Below, one piece after another: positions 8,984 to 17,870 of a DNA stretch of 64,000 nucleotides. How positions within the stretch are numbered: position 1 is the first letter of the stretch; each line of letters starts with the position of its first letter. The DNA comes from Eubacterium callanderi (GTDB lineage: Bacteria; Bacillota; Clostridia; Eubacteriales; Eubacteriaceae). A model generated the notes under the pieces. The model made no database searches. It was given only the letters and a program-made list of their open reading frames with translations, and had not been told where the DNA came from. A program made the position numbers and the translations under genes. Location: positions 1-64,000 of the forward strand of contig NZ_FRBP01000003.1 in assembly GCF_900142645.1 (NCBI RefSeq). Reading direction: 5' to 3'.

Positions 8984-10445
8984 TCCCAAAAGGGTGAATA
9001 AGAAAAATAAATATATTGAAGCCGGTGTGCTTTTTGTGCTAAATTCATACGATAAGCTATACACTCATACATAAACCAAAAATTAAAACGTTTCTCCTCA
9101 TCTGATAATGCTTCAATGGCTTTCTTTTATCTACGTATCTCGTAGTCTAGCACTTACAAGGTGTTATTGGATACTTTTAACAAGTATGATATACTTCTTT
9201 GGACTGTATTCTGGGGACAACGAAAAACATTTTGCTAAAAAACCGTACATCATCGATCTTTTGTTTTTGCAAAAGCTTTCTAAAGAGTTTTAACATACTA
9301 AATTTTTTATCCGACAATTAAACGCCCTTTTAGTAAAATATGTTTTAAACCAGACAAAAAGCACACACTCTTATAACTTTTACCATCTAGATACTTTTCT
9401 TGTATCCCTCAATATTAATATAAGTGCCCTTTAAAACCATGCCGTTGCAAAATTTTGCATCCCATTGCTTTTTAAGCAAATTTCATCTACATAGACATAA
9501 TGATAAGTTTTGGGAGTTGGTTAAATCCACTATGTCACAATTTGTTTATAATCTTTTTTCTTCAGATCCTTTAGGATACCATACTATCTCAGTGATCTTC
9601 GAAAACATCTTCAATCCGGTAAATAGAAAATTCGGCTAGATACTATACTATCTCTAACAAACAGTATGGGATTATGTCTTTTTTATTTTGCAAAACTTCC
9701 CCTAACATCCTTTTTTAAAAAATTAAATATCACAAACATCCCCTTATTTACTTAAACTTTTGTAATAATAAGAAATGTGGTAACAAAAATACCTTTATCT
9801 CTATATTCAACAAATACGTTGTTTTTTTTTTGTACCTCCACCAACAACAAATATCATGGACATATTAAATAAATTACGTAAATATAATTATTTTTTACAC
9901 AAAAAATATTCAAATACATGACAAAAAACTTTTTTAATGATTTATAAGACAAGTACTACCAAACCAAGTATTTAAAACTCACCTATAACTCTACAATAGT
10001 GTACTTTTAGAAAGCTACACAACTAGAAGTATGGCGAGTAAAATATAACAATATTCATACTTTTAAACAGTTAAATTGCAGTGATTTTATTAATTCAAAT
10101 TAATAATTATTTATTTTACGATAATATTTTTTAGTATTTTATAATTTATTTAAATAATTTCTCATAAATAGTCATTTGATATCTACGATAATCTTATCTT
10201 TTATATGAAATTTAATTTTACGAGCTGCTAGGTTCACGGGATAGACAGTAGCCTATAACTTATGTTATACTAGCCATGCAAAAAAAGATTTTCGATATTT
10301 ATCCATATTTATAATGATCTTGTAAATAGCAAAAAGTATTTCCGCTTTAAGTACTCAGTCATAACATAATAAATTTTCAAAAATCAGAGCATTTTGTTTT
10401 TAAATATATTTCAAGGAAAAGAATTGAAAAAAAGGAGGTAGACGC
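8984..10445. other. Gene-free AT-rich stretch with possible decayed coding sequence
   Basis: No intact gene is supported over 1.46 kb. Between about 9000 and 9640 the minus strand gives short protein-like fragments broken by stops and frame changes (for example KKAIEALSDEEKRFNFLVYV near 9110), which suggests an old inactivated gene or transposase whose family I cannot identify. From about 9700 to 10440 the sequence is simply AT-rich. Confidence 0.4.
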
Positions 10446-11300
10446 ATGGTTATTGATCGGTTTAATGGAGATGATGAAAGTTATATTCTATACTATTTGG
10501 AGGTACATAAACGTGTATCTAATCGCGATCTTTGTGAAGCATTACATTTATCGACTTCAACCATTCGTAAAAAGCTTGCTAAAATGGAGGAAAAGGGGCT
10601 CCTCATAAGAACTCATGGTGGTGCTGCTAGTATTGATGCCGACCGCGATGAAACCATGAAGCGAAAATCCAGAATCAATATTTTAAATAAAAAAGCCATC
10701 GCAGCAGAGGCTTGTCGATTAATTAATGATGGTGATGTCTTGGCTCTTGGAGGTGGCTCCACAGTAGCAGAGATGGCACCCTGGCTTTTAAAGCTAAAAG
10801 AAGCTGTGATTCTAACAGATTCCACCGTTATGTCGACACTTACCATTCCCAACCAAAAATTGGAGGTACACATTAACAGTGGGATTGTTCGAGGACGTAC
10901 CGGTTGTGTCGTTGGTCCAACATCGGATATTCTTTTTCAGTCGTATAGCGCAGACAAAGCATTTATTGGTTGTGATGCTTTTGATATTGAATTCGGTGCA
11001 GGAAGCGATAATATTCTTGTGGGAAAAGTAGAAAAGGTGATGCTAAAATGTGCAAGAGAGCGCTATATTCTCTGTGACAGCACAAAACTCAATCAAAATG
11101 CCCTTTGTTCTTTTATCAAAATTTCAGAGATCACAGCGCTGATTACGGATGATGACGCAAACCCAGAATATATCAAACGGATGAGAGACGCTGGGCTTAA
11201 AGTAATTCTTGCCACAATTCCGCGTTTGTCAGAGCCAGAAACGGACATTAAGGGAAAAGATGTCCCTTTAGAGAGCAAAACGCTCAAAAAAACGGAATAA
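10446..11300 (+). CDS. DeoR-family transcriptional repressor
   Basis: The 284-residue protein has an N-terminal winged helix (about 12-60: RVSNRDLCEALHLSTSTIRKKLAKMEEKGLLIRTHGG) and a DeoR sugar-phosphate-sensing domain beginning with DGDVLALGGGSTVAEM. It ends in a charged tail longer than usual. The start is set by AAGGAGGT 7 nt upstream. It heads the catabolic island and is followed by a strong terminator, so it is transcribed on its own. DeoR proteins usually repress neighbouring sugar or polyol operons and release DNA on binding a phosphorylated intermediate. The repeated motif TGTCTGTTTGG at the island's three promoters is the best candidate operator, by inference. Confidence 0.9.
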   Translation: MVIDRFNGDDESYILYYLEVHKRVSNRDLCEALHLSTSTIRKKLAKMEEKGLLIRTHGGAASIDADRDETMKRKSRINILNKKAIAAEACRLINDGDVLALGGGSTVAEMAPWLLKLKEAVILTDSTVMSTLTIPNQKLEVHINSGIVRGRTGCVVGPTSDILFQSYSADKAFIGCDAFDIEFGAGSDNILVGKVEKVMLKCARERYILCDSTKLNQNALCSFIKISEITALITDDDANPEYIKRMRDAGLKVILATIPRLSEPETDIKGKDVPLESKTLKKTE

Positions 11301-11334
11301 ATCTCAATATGACCTTTTTGAACGAGTTATTATC

Positions 11335-11378
11335 AAAAGCCTGGAAACCTTTTATTTTAAAGGGTTTCCAGGCTTTTT
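11335..11378 (+). terminator. Rho-independent terminator of the deoR gene
   Basis: A long near-perfect stem (AAAAGCCTGGAAACC / GGTTTCCAGGCTTTTT) followed by a T-rich tract lies 35 bp after the DeoR stop. Confidence 0.88.
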
Positions 11379-11385
11379 GGTTTTC

Positions 11386-11414
11386 TTGACATTTTAAAAA
11401 AATCCATTCATAAT
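11386..11414 (+). promoter_or_regulatory. Sigma-A promoter of the HAD-kinase-dehydrogenase operon
   Basis: A perfect -35 box TTGACA (11386-11391), a 17-bp spacer and a -10 box CATAAT (11409-11414) place the transcript start near 11421. Confidence 0.75.
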
Positions 11415-11431
11415 AAAAGTAATCGATAACC

Positions 11432-11442
11432 CCAAACAGACA
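11432..11442 (-). promoter_or_regulatory. Candidate DeoR operator, copy 1
   Basis: CCAAACAGACA on the plus strand (TGTCTGTTTGG on the minus) lies about +11 to +21 from the predicted start of the operon. Identical 11-mers occur at 19390-19400 and 19804-19814. Confidence 0.6.
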
Positions 11443-11478
11443 TTTTGGACAATTCAAACATCCAAAAGAGGTGATATT

Positions 11479-12306
11479 ATCGAAATTTTACATGAAAAAT
11501 ATCGAGTAAATCAGGATGCAAATGCGCTGATTTCTCAAATACAAAATTTTGCATTAGACATGGATGGAACCATTTATCTGGATGAAACATGGATTGATGG
11601 TGCCAAGGTTTTTCTGGAACGAATTGAGCAAACGGGCCGGAATTATTGTTTTATGACAAACAACTCATCTAAAAATGCAGAAATTTATGTGGAAAAATTA
11701 CATAAAATGGGTCTCGACATCGATCCACAAAAACAGTTGATCACTTCTGGGCATGCTACCATTGACTACCTAAAACGAAATTTTCCCGAGAAAAGTGTAT
11801 ACCTTTTTGGAAATAAGGCACTTATGGATGAATTTGAAAAAAATGGCATCTGTCTGGAAGAAGACCATCCTGATGTATTGATTTCTGCATTTGATACTTC
11901 TTTCAACTATACAAAACTATGTAAATTTTGTGATTTAGTACGCGAAGGCCTTCCATACATTGGTACACATCCAGATTATAACTGTCCAACCCAAAATGGA
12001 TTTGTCCCAGATATTGGAGCCTTTCATGCCTATGTAAGCGCATCGACAGGACGAATGCCGGATAAGATCATCGGAAAGCCAAACAAAGAAATAATCGACT
12101 ATACCTTAAATGTGTTGAGTGCTAAACCTGAAAATACAGCAGTTGTAGGTGACCGGCTGTATACTGATGTAAAATCTGGTGTTTTCAACGGCCTTTTTGG
12201 TATTTTGGTACTTAGTGGAGAGGCCCGATTGGCTGATCTTCCGGGATCGGATGTAAAACCACATCTCGTTTTCGATTCCGTGAAAAATATCACACCATTA
12301 TTGTAA
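11479..12306 (+). CDS. HAD-IIA sugar/polyol phosphatase, AraL/NagD-like, with non-AUG start
   Basis: Subclass IIA HAD phosphatase with all four motifs: nucleophile motif LDMDGTIY, motif II MTNNSSK, the motif III lysine in GKPNKEII and the metal-binding VVGDRLYTDV. The only in-frame ATG (11560) falls between the two Asp residues of the DxD pair and would remove the nucleophile. The frame is open upstream to 11398, and a good Shine-Dalgarno, AGAGGTGAT, lies at 11467-11475. I therefore place the start at ATC 11479 (ATT 11476 is the alternative), giving about 275 residues, the normal length. It is first gene of an operon with an FGGY kinase and a G1P-dehydrogenase-like gene, resembling Bacillus araL-araM but without araA or araD. 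Substrate unknown. Confidence 0.75.
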   Translation: MEILHEKYRVNQDANALISQIQNFALDMDGTIYLDETWIDGAKVFLERIEQTGRNYCFMTNNSSKNAEIYVEKLHKMGLDIDPQKQLITSGHATIDYLKRNFPEKSVYLFGNKALMDEFEKNGICLEEDHPDVLISAFDTSFNYTKLCKFCDLVREGLPYIGTHPDYNCPTQNGFVPDIGAFHAYVSASTGRMPDKIIGKPNKEIIDYTLNVLSAKPENTAVVGDRLYTDVKSGVFNGLFGILVLSGEARLADLPGSDVKPHLVFDSVKNITPLL

Positions 12307-12337
12307 GGTGGCCATCAGGCGAGATCGGAGGGAAAAA

Positions 12338-13828
12338 ATGTATGTAATAGGAATCGATTTGGGAACACAAAGTTTAAAAGGCCTTTTGGTCGATATAAAT
12401 GGAAAAATCATAATGGAGGCAAATTGCGCACATGATCCGGTATATCCATACCCAGCATGGGCAGAACAAGTCGTAGCAGACTGGATCCATTCTTTTAAGA
12501 AAGTGGTACATGAATTAATACAAAAAAGTGGAGTCGCGCCAGAGGAAATTGGAACAATCGGGATGGATGCGATTAATGACAGTATTGTTGTCATTGATCA
12601 CGAGGGAAATCCGATGATGAATTCAATTATCTGGCTAGATCGTCGCGCTGAAACAGAAATTAAAACAATTGAAAAAAAAATTTCTTCAGAACGCGTATTT
12701 GAAATCACAGGTTTAAACCTGGATTCATCTCATACTGCTGCAAAGATGCTATGGGTTAAAAAACATCATCCAGAGATATATGAAAAATGCAAAAACATCC
12801 TAAATGTGGATAGTTTTATGGTACATTGGATGACCGGAGAAAGTGTGGTGGATTATGCCCAAGCGTCAGCATCAATGTTATACAACGTTACAGATAAATG
12901 CTGGGACGCTGAGATGGCAAAAGTCTTTGATATTGATCCACAGCTATTAGGCAGAATCGGAAAACCGGAGGAAGTTTGCGGTCATTTAACAGAGCAGGCC
13001 GCAAAAGAGCTAGGTTTGACCACAAAGACGAAAGTGATCATCGGTACAGGTGACGAACATTCTGCCTGTGTAGGATCTGGACTCGTGAAACCAGGCATGG
13101 TGTGTGATATCACGGGAACTGCAGAACCTGTGGCAGCTGTGGCGGACAAACCAGTATTTGATAAGATTGGAAATTTAGTGGAAACTCATCATCATGCGGA
13201 TGCAAGATGGTGGCTAATCGAAAACCCTGGCTTCGTATCTGGCGGCTCCACACGTTGGTTCCGCGACAATATTATGCGATATGACAATTACGACATAATG
13301 AATGTTATGGCTGCGACATCTCCAGTAGGTTCTAATGGCGTTATTTTTCTCCCATGCATGCAAGGAGCAATGACGCCGACTTGGAATGGAAACGCAAGAG
13401 GAACCTTTACCGGATTAACATTGAACAATAATTTTGATGATTTAGCACGAGCTGTATTTGAAGGCATTGCATTCGGTCTCAGGGACAATGTGGACCGCTT
13501 TGAAGAAATCGGTATGGATTGTTCAAATGTACGTATCGTCGGTGGTAGTACAAAATCACCTTTATGGTGTCAGATGAAAGCAGACTTACTGGGTAAACCC
13601 ATGACGGCAACTAAAAGCGCGGAAGGTGCGGCGATTGGTGCAGCAATGTTAGCAAGCGTAGCAGAAGGTAATTTCAAAGATCTGGACGAAGCAGCAGAAG
13701 CCATGGTCGAACTAGGCGCAACCTATGAACCAGACGTACAAAAAAAGGCATCCTATGATGAAGCTTATGGCCGCTACAAAGAGTGTTATGCTGCGATGGA
13801 ACTATTTTTTGATAAATGTTACAGCTAG
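12338..13828 (+). CDS. FGGY-family carbohydrate/polyol kinase (first copy)
   Basis: The 496-residue protein is a complete FGGY kinase. The first phosphate loop is GIDLGTQSLKGLL near the N-terminus, the second nucleotide loop ITGTAEPV sits mid-chain, and the C-terminal signature reads RIVGGSTKSPLWCQMKADLLG. FGGY enzymes phosphorylate pentuloses, gluconate, glycerol or tetritols; xylulokinase is the usual automatic label, but specificity cannot be read from sequence. The start at 12338 has GGAGGG 5 nt ahead and comes 31 bp after the phosphatase. The downstream dehydrogenase gene begins 11 bp after the stop. A kinase and phosphatase in one operon suggest that the HAD protein clears a mis-phosphorylated or toxic sugar phosphate. 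Confidence 0.9.
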   Translation: MYVIGIDLGTQSLKGLLVDINGKIIMEANCAHDPVYPYPAWAEQVVADWIHSFKKVVHELIQKSGVAPEEIGTIGMDAINDSIVVIDHEGNPMMNSIIWLDRRAETEIKTIEKKISSERVFEITGLNLDSSHTAAKMLWVKKHHPEIYEKCKNILNVDSFMVHWMTGESVVDYAQASASMLYNVTDKCWDAEMAKVFDIDPQLLGRIGKPEEVCGHLTEQAAKELGLTTKTKVIIGTGDEHSACVGSGLVKPGMVCDITGTAEPVAAVADKPVFDKIGNLVETHHHADARWWLIENPGFVSGGSTRWFRDNIMRYDNYDIMNVMAATSPVGSNGVIFLPCMQGAMTPTWNGNARGTFTGLTLNNNFDDLARAVFEGIAFGLRDNVDRFEEIGMDCSNVRIVGGSTKSPLWCQMKADLLGKPMTATKSAEGAAIGAAMLASVAEGNFKDLDEAAEAMVELGATYEPDVQKKASYDEAYGRYKECYAAMELFFDKCYS

Positions 13829-13839
13829 AAAGGAACAAA

Positions 13840-15282
13840 ATGATCATAGCAGATCCAAGACTGATTTATGCAGATCCTAGAGATTTAGATACGCTCAGAA
13901 ATGCATTAAAAGATAATGATCCTGAGGGTAAACTCTGCCCTATTTTAATGGATCAGATTTATATTCAAAAAAAAGCGATAGAATTACTGCCTGAGATTAT
14001 CTCAGAGCATACACGTGGCAAAAAGATACTCATGGTATCCGACATGACACCCTACTTCCGTGGAAAAGATAGTTTAAAGGAGCAAATTTATTATCTGTTA
14101 AGTCAAAATTTCGATGTACTCTGGCTAACTTTAGATAATCATGACCATGTACTGCACGCAGTCGATGAAGAGAGTACTCGAATCCAGGAAGTAATCCGCA
14201 CACATCAAGCAGACTGTGTACTAGGAATTGGTGGAGGCACTATAACAGATCTTTGTAAAGATGCATCGCACGCCGTCGACGATTCTATTCCGCTAATCAT
14301 TGTACAAACGGCATTATCCGTAAATGCTTTTTCGGACGGAATTTCAATTATGCTGAAAAACGGTGTAAAATGTTCACTCCCAACTCGTTATCCTTCTGTT
14401 CTGGTGATTGACTTAGACGTAATCGAACAAGCACCTATGGAAAGAAACCTTGCAGGATACGGTGATGTACTGGCAACTTGGACTGCACCGGTGGATTGGT
14501 ATTTATCTTATAAATTAGGAATGAACAACACCTACAATGATCCATCTTGCGACATTTTACGCACGCAAAATTCAGAGTTGTTAGAACAATCTGCACGGTT
14601 GGCAGCAAAAGACCAGGAAACATTTGAACTGTTGGCCAAAGTGCTTACATTAAGTGGTTTGGCCATGGGAATTGCAGGGGAATCCAGCCCTTCCTCAGGA
14701 ACAGAGCATATCATCACGCATTTACTGGATATGGCCGCAGATAAGCAGCATCGTGATGTCGCATTCCACGGTGCCCAGGTGTCCATTGGCACAATTTTTA
14801 CCGCAATCGCTTGGGATATTTTGTTAAATGAATTTGATCCCACATCCGTAGATCTTGAAAAATGCTTTCCTACAGAGAAAAAAATGAAACCCATGGTCTA
14901 TGAGTCCTTTGAATGGATTAAGAAAGAAACTGCCGACGAATGCTGGAAAGGCTATCAAAAAAAGCTGGAAAACTGGAAATCAAACAAAGAAAATTTCAAA
15001 AAATTTTTACGCAACTGGGATATTATTAAAACTGAAATTCAAAATGTTGTCGTGTCACCGCAACATTTATGTGAACAGATGCGTGCCGCCGGAGCCCCCA
15101 CCCATTATTCTCAAATGACACCGTCTATTGATGAAAAAACAGCTCGCTGGGCGCTTCGCAATTGCCACTTATACCGGAATCGTTTTACCCTGTCCGACTT
15201 GCTTTTCTATATAGGATGGTGGAACGATGATTTTATTGAACGCTTGATTCAGCGTGCATCGGAACTAGATGCAGGTTTGTAA
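13840..15282 (+). CDS. sn-Glycerol-1-phosphate dehydrogenase-like enzyme (AraM/EgsA family)
   Basis: The 480-residue protein belongs to the iron-containing alcohol dehydrogenase superfamily, branch G1PDH/AraM. It shows the dinucleotide-binding GIGGGTITDLCK stretch, the substrate block QTALSVNAFSDGIS, and metal ligands in GDVLATW, SSGTEHIITH and FHGAQVSIG. AraM of Bacillus interconverts dihydroxyacetone phosphate and glycerol-1-phosphate with NAD(P)H. The chain is longer than the usual ~400 residues because of a C-terminal extension. AGAAAGGA sets the start 11 bp after the kinase stop; a strong bidirectional terminator follows. Here it may oxidise or reduce a polyol phosphate made by the kinase; the exact substrate is not evident. 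Confidence 0.85.
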   Translation: MIIADPRLIYADPRDLDTLRNALKDNDPEGKLCPILMDQIYIQKKAIELLPEIISEHTRGKKILMVSDMTPYFRGKDSLKEQIYYLLSQNFDVLWLTLDNHDHVLHAVDEESTRIQEVIRTHQADCVLGIGGGTITDLCKDASHAVDDSIPLIIVQTALSVNAFSDGISIMLKNGVKCSLPTRYPSVLVIDLDVIEQAPMERNLAGYGDVLATWTAPVDWYLSYKLGMNNTYNDPSCDILRTQNSELLEQSARLAAKDQETFELLAKVLTLSGLAMGIAGESSPSSGTEHIITHLLDMAADKQHRDVAFHGAQVSIGTIFTAIAWDILLNEFDPTSVDLEKCFPTEKKMKPMVYESFEWIKKETADECWKGYQKKLENWKSNKENFKKFLRNWDIIKTEIQNVVVSPQHLCEQMRAAGAPTHYSQMTPSIDEKTARWALRNCHLYRNRFTLSDLLFYIGWWNDDFIERLIQRASELDAGL

Positions 15283-15324
15283 AGCGCGAGAAAATTCTTT
15301 TTATTGACCCCCTTTTATTTAAAA

Positions 15325-15363
15325 AACACCCCTGTGGAATAAAAATTCCACAGGGGTGTTTTG
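15325..15363. terminator. Bidirectional terminator between convergent operons
   Basis: A 16-bp perfect stem (AACACCCCTGTGGAAT with its complement, loop AAAA) with A and T tracts on either side serves both the dehydrogenase operon on plus and the oxidase operon on minus. Confidence 0.9.
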
Positions 15364-15374
15364 ATATATTATAT

Positions 15375-16205
15375 TTAATCTCCAAAAATTTCTTTGTGAA
15401 TAAAAGCAGCTACTCCATCTTCGTCACAGCTAGGAATGATTTCATCAGCTAGTTCTTTCACAGAGTCCAGAGCGTTGCTCACAGCATATCTCCGATCAGC
15501 CACTTCAAACATTGATAGATCATTCAAATTATCTCCGAAAACGACGACTTCATCACAATGTAACATGCTTTTCAGTTCGAGTAGTGCATTCTTTTTAGTT
15601 GCCTGATCTGAAAAAATTTCAATACAGTAAAGCCCATTATAAATATTTAAATAAAAAGCACAGGATACGCCTTTTATTTTTTGTATAGCTGTATAAATTG
15701 GCTTGAGCTTTTCTTCAGTATCAGTGCATGCAAGATACACAATGTCTGACACGGAAACAAATGATTTAAGGTCTGGTTGACAGTCCACTTTTGAACAACA
15801 TTTCAAGGCTCTATCGCTGTAATATTGCCTCTGCTTTATCATTGCCTTCCGATTATAATAAATCTGAATCTGGTTCTGTGAGAAGCTGTAAAGAAAAACG
15901 CCTGTGTCCATTTCATTAAATACCTCCAAAACATCAAAAACTGCCTCAGGGTACATTTTTTTTGCTCCAAGATAAGAATGCGTACTAAAATCGTAAAGAA
16001 AGACACCATTCGTTAAAATGGACGGCGTAGTTAAATTAAGAGGCTCCAACCGATAATCACAACCATATGGCATACGTGCTGTCGCAACTGCAAAGTTCAC
16101 ATTCTTAGCCAAACAATCGTTCAAAAGCATGATTGTTTTTTCGGACAAACTTTTTTTTGTCGTAAACAGAGTTCCATCCAAATCAGATAAATAAAGTGTG
16201 TTCAT
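15375..16205 (-). CDS. Cof-type HAD-IIB phosphatase
   Basis: The 276-residue protein has HAD motif I LSDLDGTLF at the N-terminus and motif IV VVFGDNLNDLSMFE near residue 220, with the IIB cap between, as in Cof/YidA phosphatases acting on sugar phosphates or pyridoxal phosphate. AAAGGAGATATTT places the start at 16205 rather than further upstream. It is the last gene of the minus-strand oxidation operon, 45 bp after the DUF1667 gene, and ends before a shared terminator. It probably dephosphorylates an intermediate, but this family is promiscuous. Confidence 0.85.
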   Translation of the reverse strand: MNTLYLSDLDGTLFTTKKSLSEKTIMLLNDCLAKNVNFAVATARMPYGCDYRLEPLNLTTPSILTNGVFLYDFSTHSYLGAKKMYPEAVFDVLEVFNEMDTGVFLYSFSQNQIQIYYNRKAMIKQRQYYSDRALKCCSKVDCQPDLKSFVSVSDIVYLACTDTEEKLKPIYTAIQKIKGVSCAFYLNIYNGLYCIEIFSDQATKKNALLELKSMLHCDEVVVFGDNLNDLSMFEVADRRYAVSNALDSVKELADEIIPSCDEDGVAAFIHKEIFGD

Positions 16206-16249
16206 AAATATCTCCTTTTTCTTTGAATGCTTATTTCCTAAAATAAGCA

Positions 16250-16621
16250 TCAAAGAATAACTTCTTGAGTAGCAATAATATCTGTTCCACTGCCACAGAC
16301 ATCCGAAATAATTACATCACCCACATGAATGGGAAGTTTTGAACGCTCAACCGGATTTGAAAAAATTTGCTCAATGCAATCAAAAAGCATACGTTTAGGA
16401 ATCGGTGAAGATGTTTTGACACTGAATGGCTTTTCATACCCTTCAATTCGCATCAAAGAAGTCAAAATTCTAAGCGGTTCCAACGCCTCCTGAAACGCAA
16501 ACTTTTCACCGCGCTTACAGATATTACCATTAACAGAGAGAACGCGGCTTTTATCTATCTCAACATTTAAGCGACATCCCATAGGACAGTTGATACAAAT
16601 TAACTGCTTTGTTTTCACCAT
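16250..16621 (-). CDS. DUF1667 protein, small iron-sulfur-like subunit of a G3P-dehydrogenase-type complex
   Basis: The 123-residue protein starts with a cysteine cluster, CINCPMGC, followed by NICKRGEKFA, which is the DUF1667 pattern and is likely to bind metal or an iron-sulfur cluster. DUF1667 genes commonly follow a GlpA-like and a GlpB-like FAD oxidoreductase in Clostridia, as here. Of two ATGs, the second (16621) has a properly spaced GGAGGT, whereas the first (16627) directly abuts it, so the second is chosen. Its Shine-Dalgarno lies in the 3' end of the upstream gene, implying coupled translation. Confidence 0.85.
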   Translation of the reverse strand: MVKTKQLICINCPMGCRLNVEIDKSRVLSVNGNICKRGEKFAFQEALEPLRILTSLMRIEGYEKPFSVKTSSPIPKRMLFDCIEQIFSNPVERSKLPIHVGDVIISDVCGSGTDIIATQEVIL

Positions 16622-16623
16622 TT

Positions 16624-17868
16624 TCATACCTCCAACCGAACCGTAATATCTTGTTCTGCCTGATTAAGCAAAGTGCGTTCAACCCTAAATGAGCACATTT
16701 CTCCAGGCGTCACCACCATTTTTTTCATCTCCTTAATACAGTTCCCATCTACATCAATACATATTTTGCAGTTTTTATACTTATTCTTTGGTCGAAACAT
16801 AAACTCTACCTCATCATCGCCATCAAAAAGAATCTTTTGTGGAACGACGCCATTGACACCAAATCCATCCTTTACAGAAACAGCTTTGTTTTCAACCGCC
16901 CCCATTTTCAGATAACGCGCAGCATTTCTGCCTGCTTTTGTCCCTTCCATGCTCACAAAATCTACTAAATCATGTACATGGAGAACATTTCCACATGAAA
17001 AGACTCCCTCAAGAGAGCTCATTAAATTATCATCAACAACTGCACCTTTAGTCGTTTCGGATAATTCAATACCGGCAGCTCTAGTTAGCTCATTTTCTGG
17101 AATCAAGCCAGCTGAAATCAAAAGTGTATCACAGGGGAGTTCAAACTCTGTACCTGGGATTGGACAGCGATTTTCATCCACTTTAGCGATAGTCACCTGT
17201 TCCACACGCCCTTTTCCTTGAATATCAACAATGGTACTATTATAACTAATCGGAATGTCAAAATCTTCCAGACATTGGGAAATATTTCTTGCTAAACCTC
17301 CAGAATAAGGCATAATTTCTACAACATGTTCTACACGGGCTCCTTCCATAACAAACTGTCTCGCCATGATAAGCCCAATATCACCAGATCCTAGAATAAC
17401 AATATTTTTCCCTGGAAGATAACCATCTATATTTAAATAATGTTGGGCCGTCCCCGCCGTGATAATACCGGCAATACGTTTTCCTGGGATCATTAGGGCG
17501 CCTCGGGAACGTTCCCTACATCCCATGGCAAGAATAATCGCTTTGGCCTGAATCTCAAAAAGTCCTTTTTCTGGATGAATGGCACTGATAACTTTTTGAG
17601 GAGAAATATTTAAAGCAAAAGTGTTTGTAAGACACTCAATGTCGGCATTAAGTGCCTCCGACGAAATTCTATAGGCAAACTCAACACCCGTCAAATCCTC
17701 TTTATACTTATGAACGCCAAATCCATTATGGATACACTGTCTCAAAATCCCTCCGAGATAGGGACTACGTTCAAGAACAAGGATATCTCGAATCCCCTGC
17801 TTTTTAGCTTCCACGGCTGCTGAAAGGCCTGCGGCACCTCCACCAATAATTACTAGATCTTTTTTCAT
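16624..17868 (-). CDS. NAD(P)/FAD-dependent oxidoreductase (GlpB-like position)
   Basis: The 414-residue flavoprotein has an N-terminal FAD loop, GGGAAGLSAAVEAKKQG, a second dinucleotide fold at ILGSGDIGLIMARQF near residue 160, and a closing FAD motif around GVFSCGNVLHVHDLVD. It is the pyridine-nucleotide-disulfide-reductase type found as the middle subunit between GlpA-like and DUF1667 proteins. The first gene of the operon ends 2 bp before its ATG. It probably passes electrons between the dehydrogenase subunit, a nicotinamide cofactor and the DUF1667 subunit in the cytoplasm. Confidence 0.88.
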   Translation of the reverse strand: MKKDLVIIGGGAAGLSAAVEAKKQGIRDILVLERSPYLGGILRQCIHNGFGVHKYKEDLTGVEFAYRISSEALNADIECLTNTFALNISPQKVISAIHPEKGLFEIQAKAIILAMGCRERSRGALMIPGKRIAGIITAGTAQHYLNIDGYLPGKNIVILGSGDIGLIMARQFVMEGARVEHVVEIMPYSGGLARNISQCLEDFDIPISYNSTIVDIQGKGRVEQVTIAKVDENRCPIPGTEFELPCDTLLISAGLIPENELTRAAGIELSETTKGAVVDDNLMSSLEGVFSCGNVLHVHDLVDFVSMEGTKAGRNAARYLKMGAVENKAVSVKDGFGVNGVVPQKILFDGDDEVEFMFRPKNKYKNCKICIDVDGNCIKEMKKMVVTPGEMCSFRVERTLLNQAEQDITVRLEV

Positions 17869-17870
17869 GA

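Noticed and set aside
9108-9639. Two plus-strand frames of 61 and 71 codons
   Set aside because: No ribosome binding site, no domain, and composition typical of chance frames in AT-rich DNA; the minus strand looks more like decayed coding sequence.
11479-15282. Arabinose operon (araB-araL-araM)
   Set aside because: AraL/AraM-like and kinase genes are suggestive, but arabinose isomerase, ribulose-phosphate epimerase and an arabinose transporter are missing, and the regulator is DeoR-type instead of AraR.
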